A DNA stretch of 64,000 bases from Halapricum desulfuricans (GCF_017094505.1 NZ_CP064787.1:1426001-1490000); one strand, 5' to 3'; positions 25,476-35,117 are shown, counted from the stretch's first letter. Numbers and translations: made by a program. Notes: generated from the letters alone by a model not told the origin.

Positions 25476-27034
25476 TCACCCTGTTCGAGCCGATCGACCG
25501 CCGATTCGAGGTTCTGCACCATCTGTGCCTGTTCCTCGTTCGCGGCGTAGACGTTCTCGATCTCGTCGGACACCTCCCTGGCCTGTTCGGCCACCTGATC
25601 GACCAGCGAGGCGACCTCTTCGGCGCTCGCGGCCTGGTCGTCGGTCGCTTCGGCGACTTCGCCGATCCCCCGAGACGCCTCCTGAGTGGCGTCGAGGATC
25701 TCGTCGAGCGCCTCCATCGTGGCCTGCACCTGCTCGATTCCGGACTCGACCTGTCGATTGGCCTGGGTCAGACTCTCGGCAGTCTCGTCGGTGTCTTCCT
25801 TGATTCCCGCGATCATCGACTCGATCTTCTCGGCGTTCGACTGGGCGTCCTCGGCGAGACTCTTGACCTCGTTGGCGACGACGGCGAAGCCTTCGCCCTC
25901 TTCGCCGGCGCGAGCCGCCTCGATGTTGGCGTTCAGCGCAAGCAGGTTCGTCTGGTCGGCGATGTCGTTGATCACCTCGACGATCTCGTCGATCTCGTCG
26001 ACCCGGTCCTGGAGGTCGTCTAAGTCTTCGGTCACCTCTTCGGTCGCCGCGTCGATGCCTTCCATCTCCTCGATCGCCCCCTCGGCACGTTCGTAGCCGT
26101 CTTCGGCGCGCGTTTCGGCCTGTTCGCTGGTCGCCGCGACCTCCTCGGCGCTTGAGGCGACCTCCTCGACGGAGGCGCTGACGTTGCCGACTTCGCCGGT
26201 GACTTCGTCCATCGATTCGGCCATCCGTTCGGCGGTCGAACTGATCTCGTCGGAACTCTGGGCGACGTCGTCGGCGTTCCGGCGCAACTCCTGCATCGAA
26301 TCTGCGACCTCTTCGGCCGCGGCCTTGACGTTCGAGACGTCCTTGAAGCTCTCGGTGATCCCGACGACTTCGCCCCGCTCGTTGGTGATTTGTTCGGAGA
26401 CCAGCAGCGTCTGTTTCGTCTCGCCGTTGGGCAGTTCCTTCTCGATCTCCACCTCGACGCGCTGTCTGCCCTGCTCCATCAGCTGCCGGAGCGTGCAGTC
26501 TTTGGTCCCGCAGAATTTCCCCGACATCTGGTTCATGCACTTGAGCTCGCCGTGCTGCTGGTCGGCGTCGACGCCGGTCCACTCGGTCATCACGCGGTTC
26601 TGCTTGACGACGTTCAGGTTCTCGTCGATGACGCGCTGTGCCGATCCCGAGGTGTCGTACAACTGGTCGGGGTCGTCCTCCAGCACGATCTCGATCTCCG
26701 GGCGGTCCGGTTCAGCCGGCCGCTCGGGCTCGTCTGTGTAGGCCAGTTGCTCGTCGTTGCTGACTGTCCCCCCGTCGGATTCGACGGGACGCGTGTCGGA
26801 TTCAGTCGGCGTCTCGACTGTCAGTTCCGGCTCCGCCGTCGGCTCGGCAGACGTACCGGAATCCCCGTCCGACGCTTCGGCGTCGAGCGAGCCGGCCTCG
26901 TCGCTCGAGTCCCCGTCAGTCGTCCGATTCGGGTCCGCCGACGTCTCGCTATCCGTCTCAGGCCGTCCTGATTGGTCGTCTCCGTCACGTTGCTTCGCAC
27001 CGAGCCACGCAGAGAGTCGGTCTGTGAGCGTCAT
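25472..27034 (-). CDS. soluble methyl-accepting chemotaxis transducer with PAS-like domain
   Basis: This 520-residue halobacterial transducer lacks membrane segments, so it senses a cytoplasmic signal. An acidic N-terminus (1-115) precedes a PAS-like domain (about 120-235) with three cysteines C166, C175 and C180 in KCMNQMSGKFCGTKDC. The C-terminal signalling hairpin carries IADQTNLLALNANIEAARAG near residue 358. It is co-transcribed with cheW through an overlapping stop and start. The ligand is unknown; the cysteines could bind iron, heme or a metal. Confidence 0.93.
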   Translation of the reverse strand: MTLTDRLSAWLGAKQRDGDDQSGRPETDSETSADPNRTTDGDSSDEAGSLDAEASDGDSGTSAEPTAEPELTVETPTESDTRPVESDGGTVSNDEQLAYTDEPERPAEPDRPEIEIVLEDDPDQLYDTSGSAQRVIDENLNVVKQNRVMTEWTGVDADQQHGELKCMNQMSGKFCGTKDCTLRQLMEQGRQRVEVEIEKELPNGETKQTLLVSEQITNERGEVVGITESFKDVSNVKAAAEEVADSMQELRRNADDVAQSSDEISSTAERMAESMDEVTGEVGNVSASVEEVASSAEEVAATSEQAETRAEDGYERAEGAIEEMEGIDAATEEVTEDLDDLQDRVDEIDEIVEVINDIADQTNLLALNANIEAARAGEEGEGFAVVANEVKSLAEDAQSNAEKIESMIAGIKEDTDETAESLTQANRQVESGIEQVQATMEALDEILDATQEASRGIGEVAEATDDQAASAEEVASLVDQVAEQAREVSDEIENVYAANEEQAQMVQNLESAVDRLEQGE

Positions 27035-27132
27035 CGCTGTCTCCGGTCGGTTCTTCGATATCCGGCAAGGTGTAGCCCTGTCCTCCAGTCATTGGCCGGT
27101 ACCGACACTGCAGCCTATTTCTTTAGGCGCGC

Positions 27133-30100
27133 TCACTCTCGCGACCCGAACAGCGCCTCGAAGACGCGCTGTTCGACGGCGCGGACGTGCTCGTGAAACG
27201 TCGCGGGGGCGATCCCGAGCGCCTCCGCGACGGCCTCACCACTGCTCTCGCGCGGCCACGCGAAGAACCCGCGCTGGTGAGCGACGGAGACGACCTCGCG
27301 CTGGCGGTCGGTCAGGTTCTCGAAGACGCCGGGGAGCGACGACGCGACCGGCTCTTCGACCGCGCGCTGTGCCTGTACCGTCGCTCCGGGGTAGTGTCGC
27401 TGGATGTGGTCGACGAACGCACGGACCTGATCCGGGCGGGGCAACCGGACGCGAAGGGCGTTCGCCTGCCCGTCGACGACGAACTGGTCCAGCCGCGCGT
27501 CGTAGGTCGCCAGCACGTCGAACAGCTGGCTGGACCGGAAGCCGAATTCGACGCGCTCCGCACCGTCCGCCCCGAACTCGTTTGCCCGGTCGACAAAGGG
27601 GAGCGTCTCGAGCGCCGTCGCCACCCGGTCCGGTTCGTCCGTCCTCGCGTACGCGAGATACCCCCCGTCGGTTCTGGGGACGACGTGTGTGACGCGAACG
27701 TCGGTTGCCAGCGTCGCCGCGAGTTCGAGGACCCACTCGCCGTCGGTCGGCATCGAGCACTCGAGTACGACGTGGCTGTCTGCACGCAGGGCCTGTCGCT
27801 GTTCGACGGCGGCGATCGCGTACGCAAGCGTCGTCCCGAGTTCTGCGAGCACGCTCCGCTCGCTGTCGGAGAACGCCCCCGGCCTATCGGCGTAGATCTC
27901 GAGGACGCCGTACGCTCTCGACTCGTAGCTGATGGGGATGCTGATCGCCGACTGATAGCCCTGTTCGATGGCGGTGCGACGCCAGGGTTCCGGGCCGTCG
28001 GCGGCGAGCAGCCGCGATCGCTCGACGATTCGCTGCTGGTCGAACGCCGCGTGCGCGATCGATCCCTGTCCGTCGAGGTCGCTAGCCGCGGCGAGCGACT
28101 TCGCCTCCGGCCCGGAGCCGGCTCGGACGGTAAACGAACGCCCGGGGTGGTCCGGCGCGCCGATCCAGGCCAGCTCCCAGTGTTCGATCGCCGTGAGGTT
28201 CTCGCAGACGGCCGTCTCGATCGCCGACCGCGAGTCGGCCTCGACGAGCGTCCGCTGGGTGTCGCGCACGATCGCGTTGATCCGTCTGAGCCGTTCGAGC
28301 TGGTCGTTGCGTCGCTCCAGACGCTCGGTGTAGGACTGCAGTTGCTCGTTCTGTCGAACCGTCTCGAGGGCGGCGGCGACGCTCCGGGCCAGCGTCTGGA
28401 GAAACGCGCGGCCGAAGGGCGTCCCGGACGGCCCGCCGACCCGATCCGCGACGAGGACGCCGAAGTCCCGAATCGGAACGACGAGCCCACCGTCTGCCGC
28501 TTCGCGCTCGATCTGAAGCGGTTCGAGCGTCGGATCGTTGCGGACGAAGGCCGTCCAGACCGGGTCGTCACTGGGCTGGATCTGCTCCGGTCGCTGGGCG
28601 CCCGCCGTAGACGGCGCGGTGTCGTCGGCCAGCACGAGCGTCCCGCTGTCTTCGTCCCAGCGATAGAACGCCACGGGGAACGAGTCGGCGACGGTCTCGA
28701 CCGACTGGATCGTCAGCGACGGGATCTCGTCGGTCGTCTCGGCCGCGAACAGCGACCGGGTCGCCTCGTGGAGCGCCCGCAGCTGTTCGCGTCGACGGCG
28801 GCGCTCGAACAGTGCGGCGACCTGCTGGACGAGCAGTCGGATGAAGGTCCGTTGGATCTCGGGGAACGGCCGATCGCGCGCCTCGGGATCGACGAAACAC
28901 AGCGTCCCGCGGAGTTCGTCGCCGAGGAAAAACGGCGCTCCGACGTACGAATCGAGTGCGAACCGACGGTACCCCGGATCGTCGGCGAACCCCTGGGCCG
29001 GCGCGTCGTAGATGCTGACGACCGCTTCGCGCTCGGTGACCTTCCGACAGAAGGTCTCCGCCAGCGGGAGATGCTGTCCCTCGTGAAGTCCCGGCGCGTC
29101 GCCGGCGAGATGCGTGAGTTCGACCGTCTCGTCGTCGACCGACGTGAGATAGCCCGCGGCGAGCCCCGCGCGTTCGACGCCGACTTCGAGCATCGCCTCG
29201 ATCCGCTCGTCGAACGAGAGGCCCGTATCGGCGACGAGTTCGTGCAACCGACGTAGCGCCTGCTCGTTGCGCTCCAGTTGCCGGCGCTGGCGGTACGCGG
29301 ACGTGACATCGAGCAGTGCGCCACGCACGGCATCGACGCCCTCCCTCCCGAAGATGGGTTCGCCGACCACCCGGACGTGTCGCACGCCGTCGTCTCGAAC
29401 GATCCGCACGCGGTAATCGAAGCCGATGCCGAACTCCAGGGCACGGTCGACCGCAGTCTCGATCCTGTCGCGGTCCTCGGGGTGATACACGGCCAGCCCG
29501 TCGTCGAACGAGACAGGGCCCTCCGGGGGGAGATCACTGAGCCGTCGGGTCTGGGCCGTGAGATGGATCGTCCCGGAGCCGTCGTACTCCCACGCGCCGA
29601 CATCCGCGAGGCGCTGGGCGCGTTCGAGCAGGTCGCGGTTCTGCGTGAGCTCGCGTTTCCGGTCGAGTCGATCGAGAGCGGCCCGGGCGCTCCGGGCGAG
29701 GATGCGCGCGAGATCGCGTTCCGCGTCCCCGAACGCGTGGTCGTCGCGCCTCGCGATCGAGACGATCCCGTGTGAGCCAAGCGCCGCGACCAGTGCCGTC
29801 TGAACCGGAACGGCGGCGGCGAGGTCGTCTGGTTCGAGGTTCGCGAGCACGTGCGGCCCGGCGTCTTCGAACGCCTCCCAGACCCGGTCGCCGCGCTCGT
29901 GGACGAACGGCGGCTCGCCGGCCGTCGAAAGCAGGTCCCGCAGCGGCCGGGTCGCCGTCTCCAGTCGGAGCGCGTCGCGGTCGTCGGTCGCGTACCAGAT
30001 CGACACCAGATCCGTCTCGAAGGCGTCACGCGCCGCCTCGACGACGATCGTCGCAATCTCTCCCGCCGTCGCGGCGCCGAGAAACTGCCGCGTTGCCTCG

Positions 30101-30372
30101 TTCACCCGTTCGAGCGCCTGCCAGCGCGTCGTAGACTGCACCGACCGAGGAGCGGTCACGCCCCGCGGCCGACACACCTGCCGGACGGCTTCGACGGCGT
30201 CGGCGCCGTCGGCTCCGAGTATCGCCGTCGACTCGTCTTCGTCTAGCACTGTTCGAACATGGGCTTCACGATCGCCGGCACGGACGACGAACGAGAGCGT
30301 CGGGTCCCGCTGCCGTGCGGCTGCGAGCAACTCGATTCCGCTTGCCCCTTCCAGATCGTAGTCACAGACCAC
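27133..30372 (-). CDS. multi-domain GAF/PAS sensor with bacterio-opsin-activator HTH (Bat-type), N-terminus disrupted
   Basis: This 1079-residue frame is a Bat-type transcriptional regulator. In order it has the end of a receiver-like domain (VVCDYDLEGASGIELL), a GAF domain (about 90-250), a PAS domain with YHPEDRDR (about 265-380), at least two more GAF domains (about 400-560 and 720-880), the Bat-associated region, and a C-terminal HTH_10 (LTDRQREVV ... FHEHVRAVEQRVF). The real N-terminus lies upstream: in-frame coding of ILLVTERTTATRLRTAL has no start codon, and a 1-base deletion in the five-C run at 30507-30511 would join it to the ATG at 30547, giving about 1137 residues. The annotated start is an internal GTG. 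Confidence 0.8.
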   Translation of the reverse strand: MVCDYDLEGASGIELLAAARQRDPTLSFVVRAGDREAHVRTVLDEDESTAILGADGADAVEAVRQVCRPRGVTAPRSVQSTTRWQALERVNEATRQFLGAATAGEIATIVVEAARDAFETDLVSIWYATDDRDALRLETATRPLRDLLSTAGEPPFVHERGDRVWEAFEDAGPHVLANLEPDDLAAAVPVQTALVAALGSHGIVSIARRDDHAFGDAERDLARILARSARAALDRLDRKRELTQNRDLLERAQRLADVGAWEYDGSGTIHLTAQTRRLSDLPPEGPVSFDDGLAVYHPEDRDRIETAVDRALEFGIGFDYRVRIVRDDGVRHVRVVGEPIFGREGVDAVRGALLDVTSAYRQRRQLERNEQALRRLHELVADTGLSFDERIEAMLEVGVERAGLAAGYLTSVDDETVELTHLAGDAPGLHEGQHLPLAETFCRKVTEREAVVSIYDAPAQGFADDPGYRRFALDSYVGAPFFLGDELRGTLCFVDPEARDRPFPEIQRTFIRLLVQQVAALFERRRRREQLRALHEATRSLFAAETTDEIPSLTIQSVETVADSFPVAFYRWDEDSGTLVLADDTAPSTAGAQRPEQIQPSDDPVWTAFVRNDPTLEPLQIEREAADGGLVVPIRDFGVLVADRVGGPSGTPFGRAFLQTLARSVAAALETVRQNEQLQSYTERLERRNDQLERLRRINAIVRDTQRTLVEADSRSAIETAVCENLTAIEHWELAWIGAPDHPGRSFTVRAGSGPEAKSLAAASDLDGQGSIAHAAFDQQRIVERSRLLAADGPEPWRRTAIEQGYQSAISIPISYESRAYGVLEIYADRPGAFSDSERSVLAELGTTLAYAIAAVEQRQALRADSHVVLECSMPTDGEWVLELAATLATDVRVTHVVPRTDGGYLAYARTDEPDRVATALETLPFVDRANEFGADGAERVEFGFRSSQLFDVLATYDARLDQFVVDGQANALRVRLPRPDQVRAFVDHIQRHYPGATVQAQRAVEEPVASSLPGVFENLTDRQREVVSVAHQRGFFAWPRESSGEAVAEALGIAPATFHEHVRAVEQRVFEALFGSRE

Positions 30373-30506
30373 ACAGTCGAATCCCCCGCCGTCGAGTCGG
30401 TCGAGCGCGGCCGTCGCGTCCGTCTCGACGACCGTCGTCGCGTCGAGCGCCGTCCGGAGCCGTGTCGCCGTCGTCCGTTCGGTGACCAGCAGAATCGCAT
30501 GCTTGT

Positions 30507-30511
30507 CCCCC
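30507..30511 (-). other. homopolymer at probable frameshift in the Bat-type regulator
   Basis: A run of five C (G on the coding strand) sits between the ATG at 30547 and the receiver domain. With four G the protein would begin MSLSGHPEPQHFGDKHAILL and continue into the long frame without interruption; with five it shifts out of frame. It could be a sequencing slip or a real on/off switch. Confidence 0.65.
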
Positions 30512-30644
30512 GAAGTGTTGGGGTTCTGGATGGCCGGACAACGACATCGGTCCGTCTAAATGTGTCGATCGTTCTCGAATCGACAGAATCCAGATCGGCC
30601 ACGATCACCAGATACTTGACTGGCGACCGACAGCACCCTGACAA

Positions 30645-31721
30645 ATGAATTCAGTTGAACTGACGATTCGCCTGATCGCAGGTGTGTTCTTGATCCTGAC
30701 GAACGGGTTCTTCGTCGCGATCGAGTTCGCGCTCACCCGGGCGCGCCAGTTCGACAAGTCGGAGTTCATCGGCGACGGCCATCCCGGGCTGGAACGGGCG
30801 TGGGAGATGACACAGGACCTCGAACTGTATCTCACGACCTGCCAGGTCGGGATCACCGCTTCGAGCATCGCGGTCGGGATCGTCGCCGAGCCCGCACTGG
30901 CTGCCATCTTCGAGCCGCTGTTCGAGAACACGGTGCTGGCGTCGGTCGGCTCGGGTGCGATCATCGCGTTCCTGATCATCAATCTCGTCCATCTGACGCA
31001 CGGCGAACAGACGCCGACGTACCTCGGAGTCGAGCGGTCCCGGTTCGTCTCCCGGTACGGCGCGCGGCCGCTGTACTGGTTCCACTTCGCGATCTCGCCG
31101 ATCATCACGTTCGGCGACTGGATCGCGAAGGGGACGCTCAAGCTGTTCGGCATCGAGATGACGGGCGCGTGGCTCGAGACCGAACAGGATGTCATCGAAT
31201 CCCGTGCGGATCTCCGGAACGAACTCGGTTCCGTACTCGACGAGGGCGACCTCTCCGAGGAGCGACGCGAAGAGGTGATGAACGCCCTCCAGATCGGCGA
31301 ACAGCCCCTCAGAGAGGTGATGGTCCCGGCAGAGGACATCGTCGCACTGTCGACGGACGTCGAGACGGAAGAGAACTTCCGGCGAATGGAGGAACGACCG
31401 CACACGCGCTATCCGCTGATCGGCGACGGCCTGACCGACTTCCGGGGCATCGTCTACTCGCCAGTCCTCTCGCGACACCGCGAGGAACTCGCCGGCGGCG
31501 AGCTCGATTTCACCGACGTCGCCGCGCCGACGATGACGCTCTCGCCGGACACCGACGTCAGCGACGCGATCGACCAGTTCCAGGCCGAAAACCAGGAACT
31601 CGCGCTGGTCATCGAGGACGGTAACGTGGTGGGGATGGTGACCGTGACCGACCTGCTCGAGGCGATCATGGGCGACATCGACGATCCGATCGACGTGACA
31701 CACCTCGACGGCCAGTCCTGA
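30645..31721 (+). CDS. CNNM/HlyC-type membrane protein with CBS domains
   Basis: The 358-residue protein has an N-terminal DUF21/CNNM transmembrane domain (about 1-190, three to four helices, starting with LIAGVFLILTNGFFVAIEFALTRA) and two CBS domains (about 210-265 and 280-350). The usual C-terminal CorC_HlyC domain is absent. Relatives move or sense Mg2+ or other divalent cations with adenine nucleotides on the CBS pair. It is divergent from the Bat-type gene; the intergenic space holds both promoters. Confidence 0.9.
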   Translation: MNSVELTIRLIAGVFLILTNGFFVAIEFALTRARQFDKSEFIGDGHPGLERAWEMTQDLELYLTTCQVGITASSIAVGIVAEPALAAIFEPLFENTVLASVGSGAIIAFLIINLVHLTHGEQTPTYLGVERSRFVSRYGARPLYWFHFAISPIITFGDWIAKGTLKLFGIEMTGAWLETEQDVIESRADLRNELGSVLDEGDLSEERREEVMNALQIGEQPLREVMVPAEDIVALSTDVETEENFRRMEERPHTRYPLIGDGLTDFRGIVYSPVLSRHREELAGGELDFTDVAAPTMTLSPDTDVSDAIDQFQAENQELALVIEDGNVVGMVTVTDLLEAIMGDIDDPIDVTHLDGQS

Positions 31722-31773
31722 TCGCGCTCGCCGTGACGTAGCCCTTAACCCTGCGGATCGCCAACCTCGGCGT

Positions 31774-32505
31774 ATGACTGACGACGACCGCCGCGATCAC
31801 GACTTCTCGGAGGGGCAGGGGTTCGACGACCCCTACGAGGGGTTCGACCTCGATCCGCCCGAACTCGACGTCGACCCCGACCGGATCGATCCCGTCGACA
31901 GCCGTGCCGTCGCGGACATGCTCGACGAGCGCAACGTCGGCCCCGAACAGGTCGACTCCGAGCAACTGCTGGACGTCGGGATGAGTTACATGGGCATCAA
32001 CCGCCACGAACAGGCGGTCGACACCTTCGAACGAGCCGCTCGCTTCACCGACGACGACGGCCTCAAACAGGAGGCGTGGGTGAACAAGGGCGTCGCACAC
32101 GCCCAGCTCGAGGAGTACGACGAGGCGATCGGTGCCTACAGGGAGGCGTTGCGGATCGACGACGAGTCCGAACACGCCGCCGCCGCGGAGACGAACCTTG
32201 CCTACGCGCTCTGGGAGGCCGGGCGGAGCGAGCAGGCGCTTGAACACGCCGAACGCGCCGTCGAACTCGACGAGCGCTCCGGTCAGGCGTGGTACAACCG
32301 CGGGTTCTTCCTGCTGGAGCGCGGCCTCGTTGAGGAGGCGCTGACCGCCTTCGACAACGCCACTCGCCTCGGGTTCAGGAACGCGGAGGTCCTCGAAGAG
32401 AAGGCCCGGGCGCTCGAGGAGGCCGGCGAGCACGACCGCGCCGAGGAAGTCGCCGAGGAGGCCGAACAGTTGCGCGCCAAAGAGCAAGAGAAGCTCATGG
32501 AGTGA
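31774..32505 (+). CDS. tetratricopeptide repeat protein
   Basis: This 243-residue protein has an acidic N-terminus followed by about four TPR units (from about residue 65), for example WVNKGVAHAQLEEYDEAIGAY and WYNRGFFLLERGLVEEALTAF. TPR proteins scaffold other proteins; no enzyme domain is present. DUF424 follows 3 bp after its stop, so the two share a transcript. A TATA-like cccttaacc (about 31742-31750) lies near -27 of the ATG. Confidence 0.92.
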   Translation: MTDDDRRDHDFSEGQGFDDPYEGFDLDPPELDVDPDRIDPVDSRAVADMLDERNVGPEQVDSEQLLDVGMSYMGINRHEQAVDTFERAARFTDDDGLKQEAWVNKGVAHAQLEEYDEAIGAYREALRIDDESEHAAAAETNLAYALWEAGRSEQALEHAERAVELDERSGQAWYNRGFFLLERGLVEEALTAFDNATRLGFRNAEVLEEKARALEEAGEHDRAEEVAEEAEQLRAKEQEKLME

Positions 32506-32508
32506 GCG

Positions 32509-32817
32509 ATGGCGGCCGAATCCAGTCTGCTGTTGTCCGAGCGTGACACACAGGAGGGGCTGCTCGTGGCCGTCTGTGACGCCGACGTCCTCGGGGAGAC
32601 CTTCGAGAACGGCGACGTCTCGCTGACCGTCTCCGAGGAGTTCTACGACGGCGAGCCGGCCGACCCCGACACGGTCGCGTCGAGTCTCGCGCGCTGTTCG
32701 ACCGCGAACCTCGTCGGCGAGACTGCCGTCGAACTGGCCATCGAGGAGGGATTCGTCGACGAGAATCACGTCATGGACCTGGACGGAACCCGTCACGCGC
32801 AATTGCTGTGGCTGTGA
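32509..32817 (+). CDS. DUF424 family protein
   Basis: The 102-residue protein matches the archaeal DUF424 family: LLVAVCDADVLGETFENGDV near the start, then CSTANLVGETAVELAIEEGFV. The fold is known from structural genomics but the function is not; an RNA- or ribosome-related role has been suggested from gene context. It lies directly behind the TPR gene. The last base of its stop codon is the first base of an 81-bp palindromic element. Confidence 0.88.
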   Translation: MAAESSLLLSERDTQEGLLVAVCDADVLGETFENGDVSLTVSEEFYDGEPADPDTVASSLARCSTANLVGETAVELAIEEGFVDENHVMDLDGTRHAQLLWL

Positions 32818-32897
32818 TACGGTCGGTTGTAACGATGTACCGGTACGATCGCATACCGGGTGCGATCGATCCGGAACAGACTTACAACCGACCGTAT
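32817..32897 (+). repeat. 81-bp palindromic element, copy 2
   Basis: Perfect 16-bp arms atacggtcggttgtaa (32817-32832) and ttacaaccgaccgtat (32882-32897) enclose 49 bp that hold a second stem, cgatcgca with tgcgatcg. Against the 40700 copy the arms differ at five positions, all five compensated. It starts at the DUF424 stop and lies about 67 bp before the serS promoter. Confidence 0.85.
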
Positions 32898-32996
32898 GAA
32901 CGGCAGCGACGATCGGGCCATTGCTCGTGTGGTCGTATGCCACACCGGACCACGGTATCGCTACGATTTTCACCCGTCGTCCAGAACCCACGGGTA

Positions 32997-34379
32997 ATGA
33001 TTCCACGGCAGTACCTCCGGGAGCACCCCGAACGGATCCGCGACGCCATCGAGAAGAAGGGCGTCGAGGGCGTCGATCTGGATCGCATTCTCGATATCGA
33101 CGAGCAGTGGCGCGATCTGAAGGCCAGAGGCGACGAACTACGCCACGAGCGCAACGAGATATCCAGTCGGATCGGCGAGCTGAAACAGGACGGAAAAGAG
33201 GCGCAAGCGCAGGAGGCCATCGAGCGCTCCCAGCAGCTCAAAGACGAGCTACAGGAGGTCGAAGAGCGTGCCGACAAACTGGAGGCGAAACTCGAGGACG
33301 CGCTGCTTGAGATCCCCCAGATCCCTCACGAGGACGTCCCCGTCGGCGACGACGAGAGCGACAACGTCGAGCGCTACCGGCGCGGCTTCGACGACCTCCG
33401 GGAGTTGCCCGATGAGGTCGTTCCCCATTACGATCTCGGCGAGGAACTGGACGTCCTGGATTTCGACCGCGGGGCGAAAGTCTCAGGCGGCGGCTTCTAC
33501 TTCCTGAAGGGCGAGGCCGCCCGGCTGGAGCACGCGCTCATCGAGTTCATGCGCGACGTCCACCGCGAGCAGGGCTACCGGGAGGTCTTCCCGCCGATCC
33601 CCGTCCGGTCGAAGTCCATGGAGGGGACGGGCCAGTTCCCCAAGTTCGTCGACGACGCCTACCGCCTCGGCGGGGGCAACGACGAACCCTACGACGACGA
33701 CGACCTGTGGCTCTGTCCCACCGCCGAAGTCCCCGTCACGAACATGCACCGCGACGAGATCCTGCTGGACGACGACCTCCCGCTGAAATATCAGGCCTAC
33801 ACCCCGAACTTCCGGCGCGAGGCCGGCGAACACGGCACCGAGACCCGCGGGATGGTTCGCGTCCACCAGTTCAACAAGGTCGAGATGGTCAACTTCGTCC
33901 GCCCGGAGGACAGCTACGACCGCCTGGAGGGGCTGCTGGAGGAGGCCGAAGCGGTTCTCGACCGGCTCGATCTCCCCTATCGCGTGCTGGAGATGTGTAC
34001 CGGCGACATGGGCTTCACCCAGGCCAAGAAGTACGATATCGAGGTGTGGGCACCCGGGGACGACATGGACGAGGGTCCGGAAGAAGGCGGCCGGTGGCTG
34101 GAGGTCTCCTCGGTGTCGAACTTCGAGGACTTCCAGGCCCGACGGGCCGGGATCCGGTATCGGCCCGAGCGCCACGAGTCCGCCGAGTACGTCCACACGC
34201 TCAACGGCTCCGGGCTCGCGCTCCCGCGCGTGATGGTCGCGATCCTCGAATACTACCAGAACGACGACGGCACCGTCACGATCCCCGAACCGCTGCGGCC
34301 GTATATGGGCGGCAACGAGTTGATCGAGGGCCAGACGCCCGTCGGGGAGAGTGCCGTCGGGGCGGGCGAACGGGAGTAG
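32997..34379 (+). CDS. serS: seryl-tRNA synthetase
   Basis: This 460-residue protein is a class II seryl-tRNA synthetase of the common (bacterial/eukaryal-like) type, not the methanogen type. The N-terminal coiled-coil tRNA-binding arm (about 35-105) is followed by catalytic motifs: TAEVPVTNMHRDEIL, FRREAGEHGTETRGMVRVHQF and NGSGLALPRVMVAILEYYQN. The ATG at 32997 gives the normal MIPRQYLREHPERIRDA start; the longer upstream frame crosses a palindromic repeat. A TATA-like cgatttt lies 27-33 bp before the ATG. Confidence 0.97.
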   Translation: MIPRQYLREHPERIRDAIEKKGVEGVDLDRILDIDEQWRDLKARGDELRHERNEISSRIGELKQDGKEAQAQEAIERSQQLKDELQEVEERADKLEAKLEDALLEIPQIPHEDVPVGDDESDNVERYRRGFDDLRELPDEVVPHYDLGEELDVLDFDRGAKVSGGGFYFLKGEAARLEHALIEFMRDVHREQGYREVFPPIPVRSKSMEGTGQFPKFVDDAYRLGGGNDEPYDDDDLWLCPTAEVPVTNMHRDEILLDDDLPLKYQAYTPNFRREAGEHGTETRGMVRVHQFNKVEMVNFVRPEDSYDRLEGLLEEAEAVLDRLDLPYRVLEMCTGDMGFTQAKKYDIEVWAPGDDMDEGPEEGGRWLEVSSVSNFEDFQARRAGIRYRPERHESAEYVHTLNGSGLALPRVMVAILEYYQNDDGTVTIPEPLRPYMGGNELIEGQTPVGESAVGAGERE

Positions 34380-34409
34380 CGCAGCGATCGGCCGCAGTCG
34401 CGGATCCCC

Positions 34410-35117
34410 TCAGATCGTCCGGCTGTCGTCGATCGTCACGGTACGGTTTCTGATGTCCAGCGAGAGATCCTCGGTGATGATCGTCCCGCCCCGGTTTTTC
34501 GGGACGCGAAGCTGATACTCGATGTCGTCTTTCGAGATCGAGACGATGTCGACTTCCCAGACGACGTCCGCAGCGATCAGCGTCAGATCGCGAAACGGAG
34601 GCTGGGATTCGCTCGTGTGACAGAGAAGTATTCCCAGACTGTCTGTCTCCGCCAGTTTCGTGCCCAGAAACGAGAGGGTCTCGTTGTACGCGTCCCGCGA
34701 GTCACCGCGTTCGAGCGGGTTCACCGGATCGACGATCAGGTTGATCGATCCCTCGATCGACTCGACGAAATCGTACAGGTCGTCGAGCGGGTCTTCTTTG
34801 ACGGCCGAGTTGCCAGTATACGTCCGGCTGCCGGTCAGTTCGTGGATCAACTCGCCTTCCATCGTGAGGTTGTTCCCGGTCGTCTCGATTCGATAGGAGA
34901 CGTCGATCCCGCCGTGCTTGTCGAAGTCGCGCTGGACGGATTCTTCCGGTCGCAACGTCGAAACGTACAGCGTCGGCCGTTCGTTCATGACCTGATAGAG
35001 CAGCGCCTGGCTCTGTGTTGCTGGCGGCGCGACGAGCGCGAGGATGTCCCCCGGATAGAGCCCACCGTCGAGACGGCGATCCAGCGCCGGAATCCCCGTC
35101 GAAAGTTCCCCGACCAT
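34410..35117 (-). CDS. RecA/KaiC-superfamily protein with degenerate Walker A
   Basis: The 235-residue protein has the KaiC/RAD55 opening MVGELSTGIPALDRRLDGGLYPGDILALVAPP but the P-loop reads APPATQSQAL (about 30-39) instead of GxxGxGKS/T, so ATP binding is probably lost. A Walker B-like NLIVDPVNPL (about 150-159) remains. Haloarchaea carry several such RAD55-like regulators near sensory genes. It is single and leftward, 30 bp from the convergent serS stop. Function is unknown. Confidence 0.8.
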   Translation of the reverse strand: MVGELSTGIPALDRRLDGGLYPGDILALVAPPATQSQALLYQVMNERPTLYVSTLRPEESVQRDFDKHGGIDVSYRIETTGNNLTMEGELIHELTGSRTYTGNSAVKEDPLDDLYDFVESIEGSINLIVDPVNPLERGDSRDAYNETLSFLGTKLAETDSLGILLCHTSESQPPFRDLTLIAADVVWEVDIVSISKDDIEYQLRVPKNRGGTIITEDLSLDIRNRTVTIDDSRTI

